Source: Azophilus sp965220835 (lineage in GTDB: Bacteria; Pseudomonadota; Gammaproteobacteria; Pseudomonadales; Azotimanducaceae). From it: DNA of 64,000 bases. Location of the stretch: positions 620,001-684,000 of the forward strand of contig OZ244842.1 of NCBI GenBank assembly GCA_965220835.1. The letters are read 5' to 3'. This document shows, in pieces, positions 14,484-23,858 of the stretch. Position 1 is the first letter of the stretch; the number at the start of each line of letters is the position of its first letter. The position numbers and the translations under genes are program-made. The notes under the pieces were generated by a model. The model saw only the letters and a program-made list of their open reading frames with translations, ran no database searches and was not told where the DNA came from.

Positions 14484-17400
14484 GGATCATCCCGAACACG
14501 GGTGCAGATCGCGTGATAGACATCGTGCGGCCTGGGCTTCGTCCCGGCAATCGGATCGACCTTGCGTCTAGCACATTGTCGCTGTTTGCTTTTGACGAGC
14601 TCGCTGAAAGTCTTGCGCGGACGGATAGTGCGCGGCTTGTTCTGCCGTCTGGCGACTCCGATCTCGAACTTCTGGGCTCCCTAGCGGATCGTGCTGCCCG
14701 CAATCGTCTACAGGCGCGCTGGCTTGCCGCCCGCTGCGCAGACTGGATCGAGAGCGCGGTCGAGGTACGACGGGTAAGCGGAGCGGTCCCGCAAGGTGCG
14801 ATTGTATTGCGCAATGGCGACGGCCGCGCCGAGCAAGGCCTGCTGGGGTCGTTTTCGTTCAGCACTGATGGGCTTGGCCTCGCGCCGGGCAATCCGCTCA
14901 ACCTGATTCAGGCTTCCGAAACCTACCAAGACTGCGAGCAGCTCTGCGCGTGGTTTGAGGTGCAATGGTCAAGCCTTTCGCAAGACGGCACAACGAAGTC
15001 GGAATTGCTGGCAACGCTGCGCAGTCTCGCGGCGCACCGAGCTCCATCGAGCATTTACGCCTTGATTCTTCATCACCTTTTCCGGGCCGATGGCGGAGAG
15101 CTCGACGAGGATCGGGTCGTTAAGTCGGCGACCGGCATTCGCGACACGGAAGTCTGGAAAAGACTGTTCAAGTTCCAACGGGATGGCGTAGTTGGCGCCA
15201 TCGACAAGCTCGAGCGCTTCGGCGGCTGCATCGTCGCCGACAGCGTTGGCCTCGGGAAGACTTTCGAGGCGCTCGCGATCATCAAATATCACGAGCTGCG
15301 TAACGACCGCGTTCTGGTGCTGTGCCCAAAAAGGCTGCGCGACAACTGGACCCTTTACCGTGCCAACGACCGACGCAACATCCTGGCGCGCGACCGCTTC
15401 CACTATGACGTTTTAAATCACACCGACCTCTCCCGCGACGGTGGGCAGTCGGGCGACATCGACCTCAACCATGTGAACTGGGGCAACTACGACCTCGTGG
15501 TCATCGACGAGTCGCACAACTTTCGCAACAAGCGCTCGCCCCGGAAGGGTGGGGAGACGCGATACGACCGGCTCATGCGCCGTATTGTTCAAAATGGCGT
15601 GAAGACCCGGGTTCTCATGCTGACGGCCACGCCGGTCAACAATCGACTAGCCGACCTGCGAAACCAGATCGCCTTCGCAACGGAGGGTGATGACACTGCG
15701 CTGGCGCATCAGGGCGTCGCCAGCATCAATGGCACAACGCAGCGTGCGCAGAAGCAATTCAACCGCTGGCTGCGACTGGAGGAGTTCCAACGGACGCCCG
15801 CTCGGCTGGTGGATATGCTGGGCTTCGATTACTTCACGTTGCTGGACTGTCTCACCATTGCGCGATCCCGCCGTCATCTTGAGAAATACTACGGGGATCT
15901 GGAAACCGGCCGCTTCCCCGAACGTCTGAAGCCGATCAACTTGAAGCCCGATGTCGATCTTGCCGGTGAGTATCCGGCGGTCGGCGAGATTAATGCTGAG
16001 ATCCGCCGCCTGAAGCTCGCGGCCTATGCCCCACTTAGGTATGTTCTACCGCACCGGCAAGAGGCCTATGACCGGAAGTACAGCACCCAACTGAGAGGCG
16101 GAGGCGCGACCTTCCGGCAACTGGATCGCGAGGAGAGCCTTGTTCAGCTTCTGCGCGTGAACGCGCTGAAGCGCATGGAGAGTTCGGTCGCCTCATTTGC
16201 GTTGACCGTTCGGCGCCAGCTTGAGGATGTCGACGCTCTGTTGACCCGCATCGATGAGCAGTCCTTGGAACTGGAGGAGATCGATATCGCCGATGTTGAT
16301 ATTGAGGATCCGGCCTTCGAAGGCCTCCTGGTTGGCCGCAAGGTCAAGGTGTTACTTCAAGACGTGGATCCAATCCGCTGGCGCCAGGACTTGATCGAGG
16401 ACCGCAATCGACTCGCTACGCTGCTCGCCGCGGCCGGCCAGGTCACCGCCGATCGCGACGCCAAGCTGGCCGAACTCAGAGCGATGATCGAGCAGAAGTG
16501 CCGCGAGCCGATCAACGCCTCGAACCGCAAGGTCATCGTGTTCACCGCCTTCGCCGACACCGCGCGGTATCTGTATGACGCGCTGGCGCCGTGGGCACGG
16601 GAGTCGCTTGGGGTTCAATCCGCCCTTGTCGTTGGCGCGGGGGCCAACCGGACGACGCTGACGGGACTCCGGCGCGATCTCGCATCCATCCTGACCGCCT
16701 TCGCACCCCGGACCAGGGAGCGGCCGGACGACCTCTCGGACGAAGGCGAAATCGATCTGCTGATCGCGACCGACTGCATCTCGGAAGGCCAGAACCTTCA
16801 GGACTGCGACTGGCTCATTAATTACGACATCCACTGGAACCCGGTGCGTATCATCCAGCGTTTCGGCCGCATCGACCGCATCGGCTCGCCCAATGAGCGC
16901 ATCCAGCTCGCCAATTTCTGGCCCAACATGGAGCTGGAGGAATATCTCCGTCTGGAGCAGCGGGTGAGCGGCCGCATGGTGCTTCTCGACATTTCCGCGA
17001 CCGGCGAGGAGAACCTGATCGAACGGCAATCGGGCGACCCGATGAACGATCTGGAATATCGCCGCAAGCAACTGCTGAAGCTTCAGGACGCGGTGATCGA
17101 CCTGGAAGATCTGTCTTCGGGCATTTCGATCGCCGACCTGACGCTGACCGACTTCCGCATAGACCTGGCCGACTATCGCGGGCCCGAAGCCGGCGCGCTG
17201 GATCTGGCGCCGCTCGGGGCGCACGCGATCACGGTCACTGCGGACGACGACATCCCGCCCGGCGTGATCTTCTGCCTGCGCGCCGAGAGCGCCGCCGCCG
17301 AGGCCGGATTTCAGCCAGGCTATCCCCTGGCTCCGCATTATCTGGCGCATGTCGGCGAGGATGGCTCGACGCTCCTGCCGTTCACCCAGGCCAAGGCGAT

Positions 17401-17677
17401 CCTCGACCGCCTCAAACGGCTCTGCGTCGGCCGGGATCTGCCCGACGCCTCGGCCTGCCGTCGCTTCGACGCCGCAACCCGCCGGGGAAAGGACATGCGC
17501 GCCGTGCAAGGCCAGCTTGCCGCCGCGATATCCGCAATCGCCGGGACGGGCGAGGAACGGGCGATTGCCAGCCTCTTCTCGCCGGGAGGCACGCATGCCC
17601 TCTCCGGCGAGTTCGCCGGTATGGACGAGTTCGAGGTGGTGGCGTTTCTCATCGTGCTGGCGGAAGATGGGTCATGA
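14480..17677 (+). CDS. PLD-like/SNF2-type helicase of an expanded type III RM system
   Basis: 1065 residues. Residues 1-150 look like a phospholipase-D-like fold (LLGSFSFSTDGLGL near residue 120 matches the GSxNxTxxGL block) but show no clear HxK catalytic motif. The helicase core has Walker A DSVGLGKT (residues 254-261), DESH Walker B (343-346), LTATPVNN, and motif VI QRFGRIDRIGS from Gln793. SNF2-like ATPases of this build accompany restriction and other anti-phage systems. Its stop overlaps the next start by four bases (ATGA). Role: DNA translocase/helicase, probably acting with the DUF4391, Mod and Res proteins encoded downstream. The precise mechanism is unknown. Confidence 0.85.
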   Translation: MRIIPNTGADRVIDIVRPGLRPGNRIDLASSTLSLFAFDELAESLARTDSARLVLPSGDSDLELLGSLADRAARNRLQARWLAARCADWIESAVEVRRVSGAVPQGAIVLRNGDGRAEQGLLGSFSFSTDGLGLAPGNPLNLIQASETYQDCEQLCAWFEVQWSSLSQDGTTKSELLATLRSLAAHRAPSSIYALILHHLFRADGGELDEDRVVKSATGIRDTEVWKRLFKFQRDGVVGAIDKLERFGGCIVADSVGLGKTFEALAIIKYHELRNDRVLVLCPKRLRDNWTLYRANDRRNILARDRFHYDVLNHTDLSRDGGQSGDIDLNHVNWGNYDLVVIDESHNFRNKRSPRKGGETRYDRLMRRIVQNGVKTRVLMLTATPVNNRLADLRNQIAFATEGDDTALAHQGVASINGTTQRAQKQFNRWLRLEEFQRTPARLVDMLGFDYFTLLDCLTIARSRRHLEKYYGDLETGRFPERLKPINLKPDVDLAGEYPAVGEINAEIRRLKLAAYAPLRYVLPHRQEAYDRKYSTQLRGGGATFRQLDREESLVQLLRVNALKRMESSVASFALTVRRQLEDVDALLTRIDEQSLELEEIDIADVDIEDPAFEGLLVGRKVKVLLQDVDPIRWRQDLIEDRNRLATLLAAAGQVTADRDAKLAELRAMIEQKCREPINASNRKVIVFTAFADTARYLYDALAPWARESLGVQSALVVGAGANRTTLTGLRRDLASILTAFAPRTRERPDDLSDEGEIDLLIATDCISEGQNLQDCDWLINYDIHWNPVRIIQRFGRIDRIGSPNERIQLANFWPNMELEEYLRLEQRVSGRMVLLDISATGEENLIERQSGDPMNDLEYRRKQLLKLQDAVIDLEDLSSGISIADLTLTDFRIDLADYRGPEAGALDLAPLGAHAITVTADDDIPPGVIFCLRAESAAAEAGFQPGYPLAPHYLAHVGEDGSTLLPFTQAKAILDRLKRLCVGRDLPDASACRRFDAATRRGKDMRAVQGQLAAAISAIAGTGEERAIASLFSPGGTHALSGEFAGMDEFEVVAFLIVLAEDGS

Positions 17678-18432
17678 TGTCATTCGATCCTGTCGCGGCG
17701 CTGGCGCTGCCTAACGGTGCGCTCATCGACCGCCGCATTCCCAAAACGCTGCTGGTGGAGAACGGCGCCTTCGCAGCGGGTGACCGTCGGCGAATCCAGG
17801 AGGGCGTCGAAGAACTGCGTTGGGTGGCGGCGCTGAAGCCGGCCACCGTTGGCATCGCCGAGTTTCGGGATGCTGAGCGCGATTACACGGAGATCGCCGT
17901 GCTCAGGCTGGAGCTACGCTCCTCCGCACGCAGCGAGCGCCTCGTCGAGCTTGTGCACCGCGCCATCCCCTACCCGGTTCTCTTGATCGCCTGGTGCGGT
18001 GGAGCGCGGGAACTCTCGCTTGCACACAAACGCCGTTCGCTGGCCGAAGCCGACAAGACGGTGATCGACGGTGAGATCGTGGTTGTCCAGCTCCCCGGTG
18101 AATGCACCGCCGGGCCGGTGAAGGCCTTTCGCGACGCTCTCGCTCTGCAGCGCCAGCCGCGCGGCACGCTCATGGACCTGTATCGGGGCTGGATCGATGC
18201 CGTGCAAGCTTTCCGGGCAGCTAAGATTACCGGTGGCTTTCGCATGCCATCCACGACAGAAGTGGCCTCCGACCGAGCCGCGGCGTTGCAGGACTATAGC
18301 CATCTCAGCGAGAGGATTCGGAATGTGCACGCCGCCGCCTGCAAGGAAAGGCAGATGTCCCGCCGGGCCGAGATGAACCTGGAACTGGCGCGCCTGCGCA
18401 CCGAACGGGACGCGGCGCGCGCCCGGTTGTGA
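17674..18432 (+). CDS. DUF4391 domain protein
   Basis: 252 residues, ATG 17674 overlapping the helicase stop (ATGA). The N-terminal pattern (PKTLLVENGAF, then a RIQEGVEELRWVAALKP helix and an EIAVLRLEL strand) matches DUF4391, a family I know from helicase/methyltransferase defence operons. Its C-terminal third is helical and charged (KERQMSRRAEMNLELARLR), probably coiled coil. It sits between helicase and mod with no gaps, so it is likely a structural or specificity partner. Biochemical activity unknown. Confidence 0.75.
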   Translation: MMSFDPVAALALPNGALIDRRIPKTLLVENGAFAAGDRRRIQEGVEELRWVAALKPATVGIAEFRDAERDYTEIAVLRLELRSSARSERLVELVHRAIPYPVLLIAWCGGARELSLAHKRRSLAEADKTVIDGEIVVVQLPGECTAGPVKAFRDALALQRQPRGTLMDLYRGWIDAVQAFRAAKITGGFRMPSTTEVASDRAAALQDYSHLSERIRNVHAAACKERQMSRRAEMNLELARLRTERDAARARL

Positions 18433-18446
18433 AACAGAGAGACGCC

Positions 18447-20333
18447 ATGGACAAGATCATCGCCGGGGATCCGGAGACCCGCTCCGCCGACATCCTTGCC
18501 GAGAACCTCGACCGGCTGAAGGCCCTGTTCCCCGAAGCCTTCACCGAGGGAAAGGTTGACTTCGACGTGCTCCGGCAGCTTCTCGGCGACGCCGTGGACG
18601 ATGGCGACGAGAAGTACGGTCTCAATTGGCACGGCAAGCGCCGCGCGCGGCAGCTCGCGCTGACGCCCTCGACCGGCACCTTGCGCCCTTGCCCCGAGGA
18701 TAGCGTCAATTGGGACACGACGCAGAATCTGATGATCGAAGGCGACAATCTAGAGGTGCTAAAGCTTCTGCAGAAGAGCTACGCTGGAAAGGTGCAATTG
18801 ATCTATATCGATCCGCCCTATAACACCGGAAAGGATTTCATATACCCAGACAACTACCGAGATAGTATTCGACCTTATCTGGAGTATACAGGGCAGGCGG
18901 ACGGCTCGAATGGAAGACTGTCTTCAAACACAGAAGCGTCAGGACGCTTCCATACCCACTGGCTGAACATGCTGTACCCGAGACTGAGGGTTGCCAGAAA
19001 TCTATTGGCGCCAACGGGTGCAATTTTTCTTTCCATAGACGACGGTGAATTGTCAAACCTAAAGGCGATGCTAAACGAAATCTTTGGTGAAGAGAATTTT
19101 GTTGCACAGATTGAATGGCAAAAGCGTTACACCAGAAGCAATAACACAGATAATTTCACCTCCGTAATCGATCACATTTTGCTTTATCAAAAGTCTGAAC
19201 AGTTCACAGTAAATCTCGTCGAGCGAGATGATGAAGCCAACGCGAGATTCACTAACCCAGACGATGATCCACGAGGTCCTTGGAAAGCCACTCCCTTTCT
19301 TAATCAAGTATCTCCCGAAAAGCGACCCAACCTGTGCTATCCAATCACTAATCCCTATACCGGACAAACTGCCAACCCGACAACGAAGGCGTGGCGATAT
19401 GAGAGGGCAATGTTTGAACGATTGTTAACAGAAGACCGGCTCTGGTGGGGATCATCGAGAGATAAGCTTGTTCCTGACATCAAGACATTTCTGTCAGAAG
19501 TTCGGCCAGGCATGACCCCAATAAATTTTTGGGGGCATAAGTTTGCCGGTAACACAGACGACGCGAATCGCGAAATAAAGGATCTTCTTGGTGAGAAAGT
19601 ATTTGATACACCAAAACCGATCCGTTTGATTCACAGAATGATAGAGCATGCGTGCAAAGGTGACAACGATATAGTTTTGGACTTTTTCTCCGGATCGGCG
19701 TCAACTGGAGACGCGGTACTCAGAAAAAACTTGTCTGATCACGGGGACAGGCGGTTTATTTTAGTACAGATACCAGAGAGAATTGGCGAAGGCACAGCGG
19801 CGTATAGGCTCGGATATCGAAGTGTTTCAGAAATCGGTATGGAACGTATTCGACAAATTTCGAAGAGGATTCGGGAAGAGAACCAAGGATATGTTGGAGA
19901 TCTCGGTTTTCGTGTCTTTAAACTGGACAACTCTAACGTCAAAGTCTGGGATCCGAGGCCGGACGACCTCGAAGACGCGTTACTTTCCGGCGTTGAGCAC
20001 ATCGAGCCGAGCCGAACGGAGCAGGATATCCTCTATGAGCTTGTGCTCAAGCTTGGCTTGGACCTCTGCATGCCCATCGAAACCAGGACCGTCGCCGGCA
20101 ACCGCGTGTACTCGGTCGGGGTAGGCACGCTCATCGCCTGCCTCGTCGAGGTGATTGCTTCGGAGGACGCGGAGCCGCTGGCGGAGGGCATCGCGGACTG
20201 GCATGATGCGCTGGCTCCGGCTGGCGAGACCACAGTCATTTTCCGGGACAGCGCCTTTGCCGACGATGTCGCGAAGACCAACCTCGCCGAAACCCTCAAG
20301 CAGCGGGGTCTTGGCAACGTACGAAGCCTGTGA
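18447..20333 (+). CDS. Type III-like site-specific DNA methyltransferase (Mod)
   Basis: 628 residues from ATG 18447, which has AGAGAG upstream; an in-frame GTG at 18429 overlapping the previous stop is an alternative. Motif IV DPPY (residues 122-125, DPPYNTGKDF) precedes motif I DFFSGSASTG (from residue 412), the beta-class order of type III Mod enzymes that methylate adenine N6. The DNA between and beyond these motifs (about 18836-19950) is conspicuously AT-richer than both ends. One hand-counted line (19081-19140) is 40% GC against 68% for 18601-18660. This suggests a replaced target-recognition cassette. Forms the host-protection half of the system with Res. Confidence 0.9.
   Translation: MDKIIAGDPETRSADILAENLDRLKALFPEAFTEGKVDFDVLRQLLGDAVDDGDEKYGLNWHGKRRARQLALTPSTGTLRPCPEDSVNWDTTQNLMIEGDNLEVLKLLQKSYAGKVQLIYIDPPYNTGKDFIYPDNYRDSIRPYLEYTGQADGSNGRLSSNTEASGRFHTHWLNMLYPRLRVARNLLAPTGAIFLSIDDGELSNLKAMLNEIFGEENFVAQIEWQKRYTRSNNTDNFTSVIDHILLYQKSEQFTVNLVERDDEANARFTNPDDDPRGPWKATPFLNQVSPEKRPNLCYPITNPYTGQTANPTTKAWRYERAMFERLLTEDRLWWGSSRDKLVPDIKTFLSEVRPGMTPINFWGHKFAGNTDDANREIKDLLGEKVFDTPKPIRLIHRMIEHACKGDNDIVLDFFSGSASTGDAVLRKNLSDHGDRRFILVQIPERIGEGTAAYRLGYRSVSEIGMERIRQISKRIREENQGYVGDLGFRVFKLDNSNVKVWDPRPDDLEDALLSGVEHIEPSRTEQDILYELVLKLGLDLCMPIETRTVAGNRVYSVGVGTLIACLVEVIASEDAEPLAEGIADWHDALAPAGETTVIFRDSAFADDVAKTNLAETLKQRGLGNVRSL
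18836..19950 (+). other. Low-GC mosaic segment within mod (target-recognition region)
   Basis: Compositional boundary just after the DPPY motif codons and again near 19950. The segment spans the region where beta-class methyltransferases carry the target-recognition domain plus motif I. The flanking mod sequence and neighbouring genes are GC-rich, and the reading frame is unbroken across both borders, so this looks like allele exchange by recombination in the conserved ends. Confidence 0.65.
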
Positions 20334-20359
20334 TGCCGGCAGGCAAGGGGTGACAGGCG

Positions 20360-20614
20360 ATGAACCGGCATGAGAAGCTGTTGCAGACCATTCTCTGGGG
20401 ACGCTCGGACGCCAACATCCGCTTCTCCGACCTGCGGGCGCTGTTGGGGTATCTGGGGTTCGACGAACGCATACGAGGGAGTCATCACCTCTTCGACAGA
20501 GCGGGTATTGTAGAGATTGTCAACCTGCAGAGCGTTGGTGGAAGGGTCAAACCCTACCAGGTCAGGCAGGTTCGACAGCTCATTCTCAAGTACCGACTGG
20601 GAGAAACCGACTGA
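20360..20614 (+). CDS. hicA: HicA-family mRNA interferase toxin
   Basis: 84 residues, ATG 20360. HicA dsRBD-like fold signature: FSDLRALLGYLGF, then RGSHHLF with the catalytic His of the GSHH segment, and KPYQVRQVRQLI. Slightly longer than minimal HicA (about 60) but typical of the variant with a leading helix. The TGA shares its A with the hicB ATG (TGATG at 20612-20616), so toxin and antitoxin are coupled. Embedded between mod and res, on the same strand. Confidence 0.85.
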   Translation: MNRHEKLLQTILWGRSDANIRFSDLRALLGYLGFDERIRGSHHLFDRAGIVEIVNLQSVGGRVKPYQVRQVRQLILKYRLGETD

Positions 20615-20826
20615 TGCACAAGTACGAGATCATCCTCTACTGGAGCAACGAGGATCAGGCGTTCATCGCCGAGGCGCCCGAATTGCCCGGCTGTATGGCG
20701 CATGGTGACGATCAGGAAACCGCGTTGCGGAACATCAAGGACGCCATGCAATTCTGGATCGAGCGGGCTCAGGAACTGGGACGGCCAGTTCCTGAGCCTA
20801 AGGGGGAGCGGCTGATGTATGCCTAA
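20614..20826 (+). CDS. hicB: HicB-family antitoxin
   Basis: 70 residues starting at the overlapping ATG 20614. Partial RNase-H fold signature: YWSNEDQAFIAEAPELPGCMAHGDDQETALRNIKDAMQFWIERA. There is no C-terminal HTH/RHH DNA-binding domain, so autoregulation by this protein alone is doubtful. It neutralises HicA by direct binding in characterised pairs. Followed 38 bases later by res. Confidence 0.85.
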   Translation: MHKYEIILYWSNEDQAFIAEAPELPGCMAHGDDQETALRNIKDAMQFWIERAQELGRPVPEPKGERLMYA

Positions 20827-20864
20827 CCGCGTGACGTGGCGACGCGGCAACGAGGCCTTTCGGC

Positions 20865-23858
20865 ATGATGAAGCTCCGTTTTGAGCCAGACTTGGACTTC
20901 CAACTCCAGGCCGTGGATGCCGTCTGCGAGCTGTTTCGCGGCCAGGAGATTTGCCGCACCGAGTTCACGGTTACCCTGAACCAGCTCGACGCTCAAGGGG
21001 CGCTTGCATTCCCGGACAGTGATCTCGGCGTTGGCAATCGGTTGACGTTGCTCGACGATGAGATTCTGACCAATCTGAACGAGATTCAGCTCCGCAATGG
21101 ACTGGCTCCGTCCGCCTCACTCGGCTCCGGCGACTTCACTGTGGAAATGGAGACCGGCACCGGCAAGACCTACGTCTATCTGCGCACGATCTTTGAGTTG
21201 AACAAGCGTTACGGCTTTACAAAGTTTGTCATTGTCGTGCCGTCGGTAGCGATCAAGGAAGGCGTTTACAAGTCGCTCGGCATGACGGACGCCCATTTTC
21301 GGGCGCTCTACGCGGGAACGCCTTTCGACTATTTTCTGTACGATTCGGCCAAACTGGGCCAGGTGCGCAACTTCGCCACCAGCCCGCACATCCAGATCAT
21401 GGTGGTCACTGTCGGCGCCATTAACAAGAAGAATGTTAACAACCTCTACAAAGACAGCGAGAAGACCGGCGGTGAGAGGCCGATCGATCTGATCCGGGCC
21501 ACACGCCCGATCCTGATCGTGGACGAGCCGCAGAGTGTGGACGGCGGGCTTCAGGGGCGAGGCAAGGAGGCGCTCGGTGCCATGAACCCGCTCTGCACGC
21601 TGCGTTACTCGGCCACGCATGCCGACAAGCACCACATGGTGTACAGGCTCGACGCGGTTGATGCCTATGAGCGCAAGCTGGTCAAGCAGATCGAAGTGGC
21701 GTCCGCCACGGTCGAGGATGCCCACAACCGGCCCTATGTTCGGTTGATTTCCACTAGCAACAGGCGCGGTGCCATCAGCGCGAAGGTAGAGCTCGATATC
21801 GAAAAAGCCGGGCGAGTGCGGCGGCAAGAGAAGGTTGTTCAAGACGGTGACGATTTGGAGCAAACCACTGGCCGCGCGGTCTATCGAGACTGCCGCATTG
21901 GCGAGATTCGAGTCGGCAAAGGAAGTGAGTGGGTCGAACTGCGGGTACCTGAAGGCGAAGAATTCCTGCGCCCGGGCCAGGCTTGGGGCGACGTCGATGC
22001 CGCCTCCGTCCAACGCGAGATGATCCGACGTACCATCCGTGAGCATCTTGACAAGGAAAAACGCCTGCGCCCGCAGGGAATCAAGGTGCTCAGCCTGTTC
22101 TTCGTTGATGCAGTGGACCGGTATCGAAGCTATGACGACGATGGAAATGAGGTAAAAGGCGATTATGCGTGCATGTTCGAGGAAGAATATCGCAGGCTTG
22201 CGCGGCATCCGGACTATCAGTCGTTGTTCGAGGAGGTTGATCTCACTACGGCAGCCGGTGAGGTTCATGACGGGTACTTCTCGATTGACCGCAGAGGCGG
22301 ATGGACGGACACGGCGGAGAACAACCAAGCCAACCGCGACAATGCTGAGCGTGCCTACAATCTCATCATGAGGGACAAGGAGAAGCTGCTGAGCCTCAAC
22401 GAGCCGCTCAAGTTCATCTTCTCGCATTCGGCGCTGCGCGAGGGCTGGGACAACCCCAACGTATTTCAGATCTGTGCGCTGCGCGACATTCAGACCGAGC
22501 GTGAACGGCGTCAGACCATCGGCCGGGGGCTCCGCCTTTGCGTCAATCAGGACGGGCAACGTTTGCGCGGCTTCGAAATCAATACCCTTACGGTGGTTGC
22601 GAGGGAGGGCTACGAGGAGTTTGCCGAGCAACTCCAGCGCGAGATCGAAAAAGACACTGGAATTCGGTTTGGCGTCATTGAGCCGCATCAATTTGCGCAG
22701 ATTCCGGTGCCGGGTGACGATGGACAGGCGACTACTCTTGGGCTTCAAGAGTCACGGGCGCTTTTCGACCATTTGCAAGCCGAGGGCTATATCGACCACA
22801 GGGGGCGAATTCAGGATACTCTTCGAAAGGCGATTCGGGATGACACTGTCGCCTTGTCTGATGCATTCGATAGGAGCCGCAAGGAGATTGTCGCCCTCCT
22901 GCGGAAGCTCTCGGGGCGTCTTGAAATCAGGGACGCCGATGAACGCAAGGCCGTGCGCCCGCGCCAGGCAGTACTTGCCAGCGCCGAGTTCAAGGCGCTG
23001 TGGGATCGCATCAAGCACAAGACCACCTATCGCGTGAGTTTCGACAATGAAGCCTTGTTGCAGGATTCCGCCCGCGCGTTGCGCAACGCTGAGCGTATTC
23101 CTCGGACCCGCTTGCAGTGGCGCAAGGCCGACATCGCTATCGGTCAGGCTGGTGTTCAAGCCACCGAGGTCGGTGGAGCAGCGACCGTCGTCCTCAGTGA
23201 GACCGATATCGAGTTGCCGGACTTGCTGACCGAGCTTCAGGACCGGACGCAGCTTACCCGTCGCAGCATCTATACGATTTTGGTCGACAGCCGCCGCCTT
23301 GAGGACTTTAAGAGCAATCCGCAGCAGTTCATTAAGTTGGCAGCACAGGCAATCAACAGTTGCAAGCAAAGGGCGCTGGTCGATGGCATCAAGTACCAGC
23401 GAGTCGGAGATGATGCGTATTTCGGTCAGGAGTTGTTCGAGCAGGAAGAGCTGATCGGCTACCTGAAGAATATGCGGCCAGCTCAGAAGTCGGTCCATGA
23501 GAGCGTCATCTACGAATCCGACACGGAGGCCCGATTCGCTGACGATCTAGAGAAAAACGCCGCCGTCAAGCTCTATGCCAAGCTTCCGGGCTGGTTCCAA
23601 GTGCCGACCCCGCTCGGAGGCTATAACCCTGATTGGGCTGTCCTAGTCGATACGGAAGAGGGCGAGCGCCTCTATCTGGTCGTCGAAACCAAAGCCAGCA
23701 CCCTGCTCGACGACCTCCGTGTGTCGGAATCCGCCAAGATTGAATGTGGTAAGGCTCACTTCGAGGCGTTGGCGGTCAGGGAAGAGCGCGCCCGCTACCA
23801 AGTCGCTTCCAGCGTCGAACAATTGTTGGCGGGAGGTGTGACCACCGGCCCCGGATAG
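20865..23858 (+). CDS. Type III-like restriction enzyme helicase-nuclease (Res)
   Basis: 997 residues; ATG 20865 and ATG 20868 are both possible. SF2 helicase motifs: Walker A METGTGKTY (residues 95-103), DEPQ (220-223), YSAT motif III, LREGWDNPNVFQIC, and motif VI QTIGRGLRL. A C-terminal PD-(D/E)xK nuclease follows: PDW with Asp923, then VETK with Glu941 and Lys943. This is the canonical Res architecture. With Mod it would cut unmethylated DNA after ATP-driven movement between sites. All catalytic motifs are present and uninterrupted, so the enzyme appears intact. Confidence 0.9.
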   Translation: MMKLRFEPDLDFQLQAVDAVCELFRGQEICRTEFTVTLNQLDAQGALAFPDSDLGVGNRLTLLDDEILTNLNEIQLRNGLAPSASLGSGDFTVEMETGTGKTYVYLRTIFELNKRYGFTKFVIVVPSVAIKEGVYKSLGMTDAHFRALYAGTPFDYFLYDSAKLGQVRNFATSPHIQIMVVTVGAINKKNVNNLYKDSEKTGGERPIDLIRATRPILIVDEPQSVDGGLQGRGKEALGAMNPLCTLRYSATHADKHHMVYRLDAVDAYERKLVKQIEVASATVEDAHNRPYVRLISTSNRRGAISAKVELDIEKAGRVRRQEKVVQDGDDLEQTTGRAVYRDCRIGEIRVGKGSEWVELRVPEGEEFLRPGQAWGDVDAASVQREMIRRTIREHLDKEKRLRPQGIKVLSLFFVDAVDRYRSYDDDGNEVKGDYACMFEEEYRRLARHPDYQSLFEEVDLTTAAGEVHDGYFSIDRRGGWTDTAENNQANRDNAERAYNLIMRDKEKLLSLNEPLKFIFSHSALREGWDNPNVFQICALRDIQTERERRQTIGRGLRLCVNQDGQRLRGFEINTLTVVAREGYEEFAEQLQREIEKDTGIRFGVIEPHQFAQIPVPGDDGQATTLGLQESRALFDHLQAEGYIDHRGRIQDTLRKAIRDDTVALSDAFDRSRKEIVALLRKLSGRLEIRDADERKAVRPRQAVLASAEFKALWDRIKHKTTYRVSFDNEALLQDSARALRNAERIPRTRLQWRKADIAIGQAGVQATEVGGAATVVLSETDIELPDLLTELQDRTQLTRRSIYTILVDSRRLEDFKSNPQQFIKLAAQAINSCKQRALVDGIKYQRVGDDAYFGQELFEQEELIGYLKNMRPAQKSVHESVIYESDTEARFADDLEKNAAVKLYAKLPGWFQVPTPLGGYNPDWAVLVDTEEGERLYLVVETKASTLLDDLRVSESAKIECGKAHFEALAVREERARYQVASSVEQLLAGGVTTGPG

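Noticed and set aside
14480..23858. Assignment of the island to DISARM, BREX or Hma
   Set aside because: No DrmB/DUF1998 proteins, no BREX pglZ or brxC, and the Res protein is a canonical type III helicase-nuclease; the components fit an expanded type III system better.
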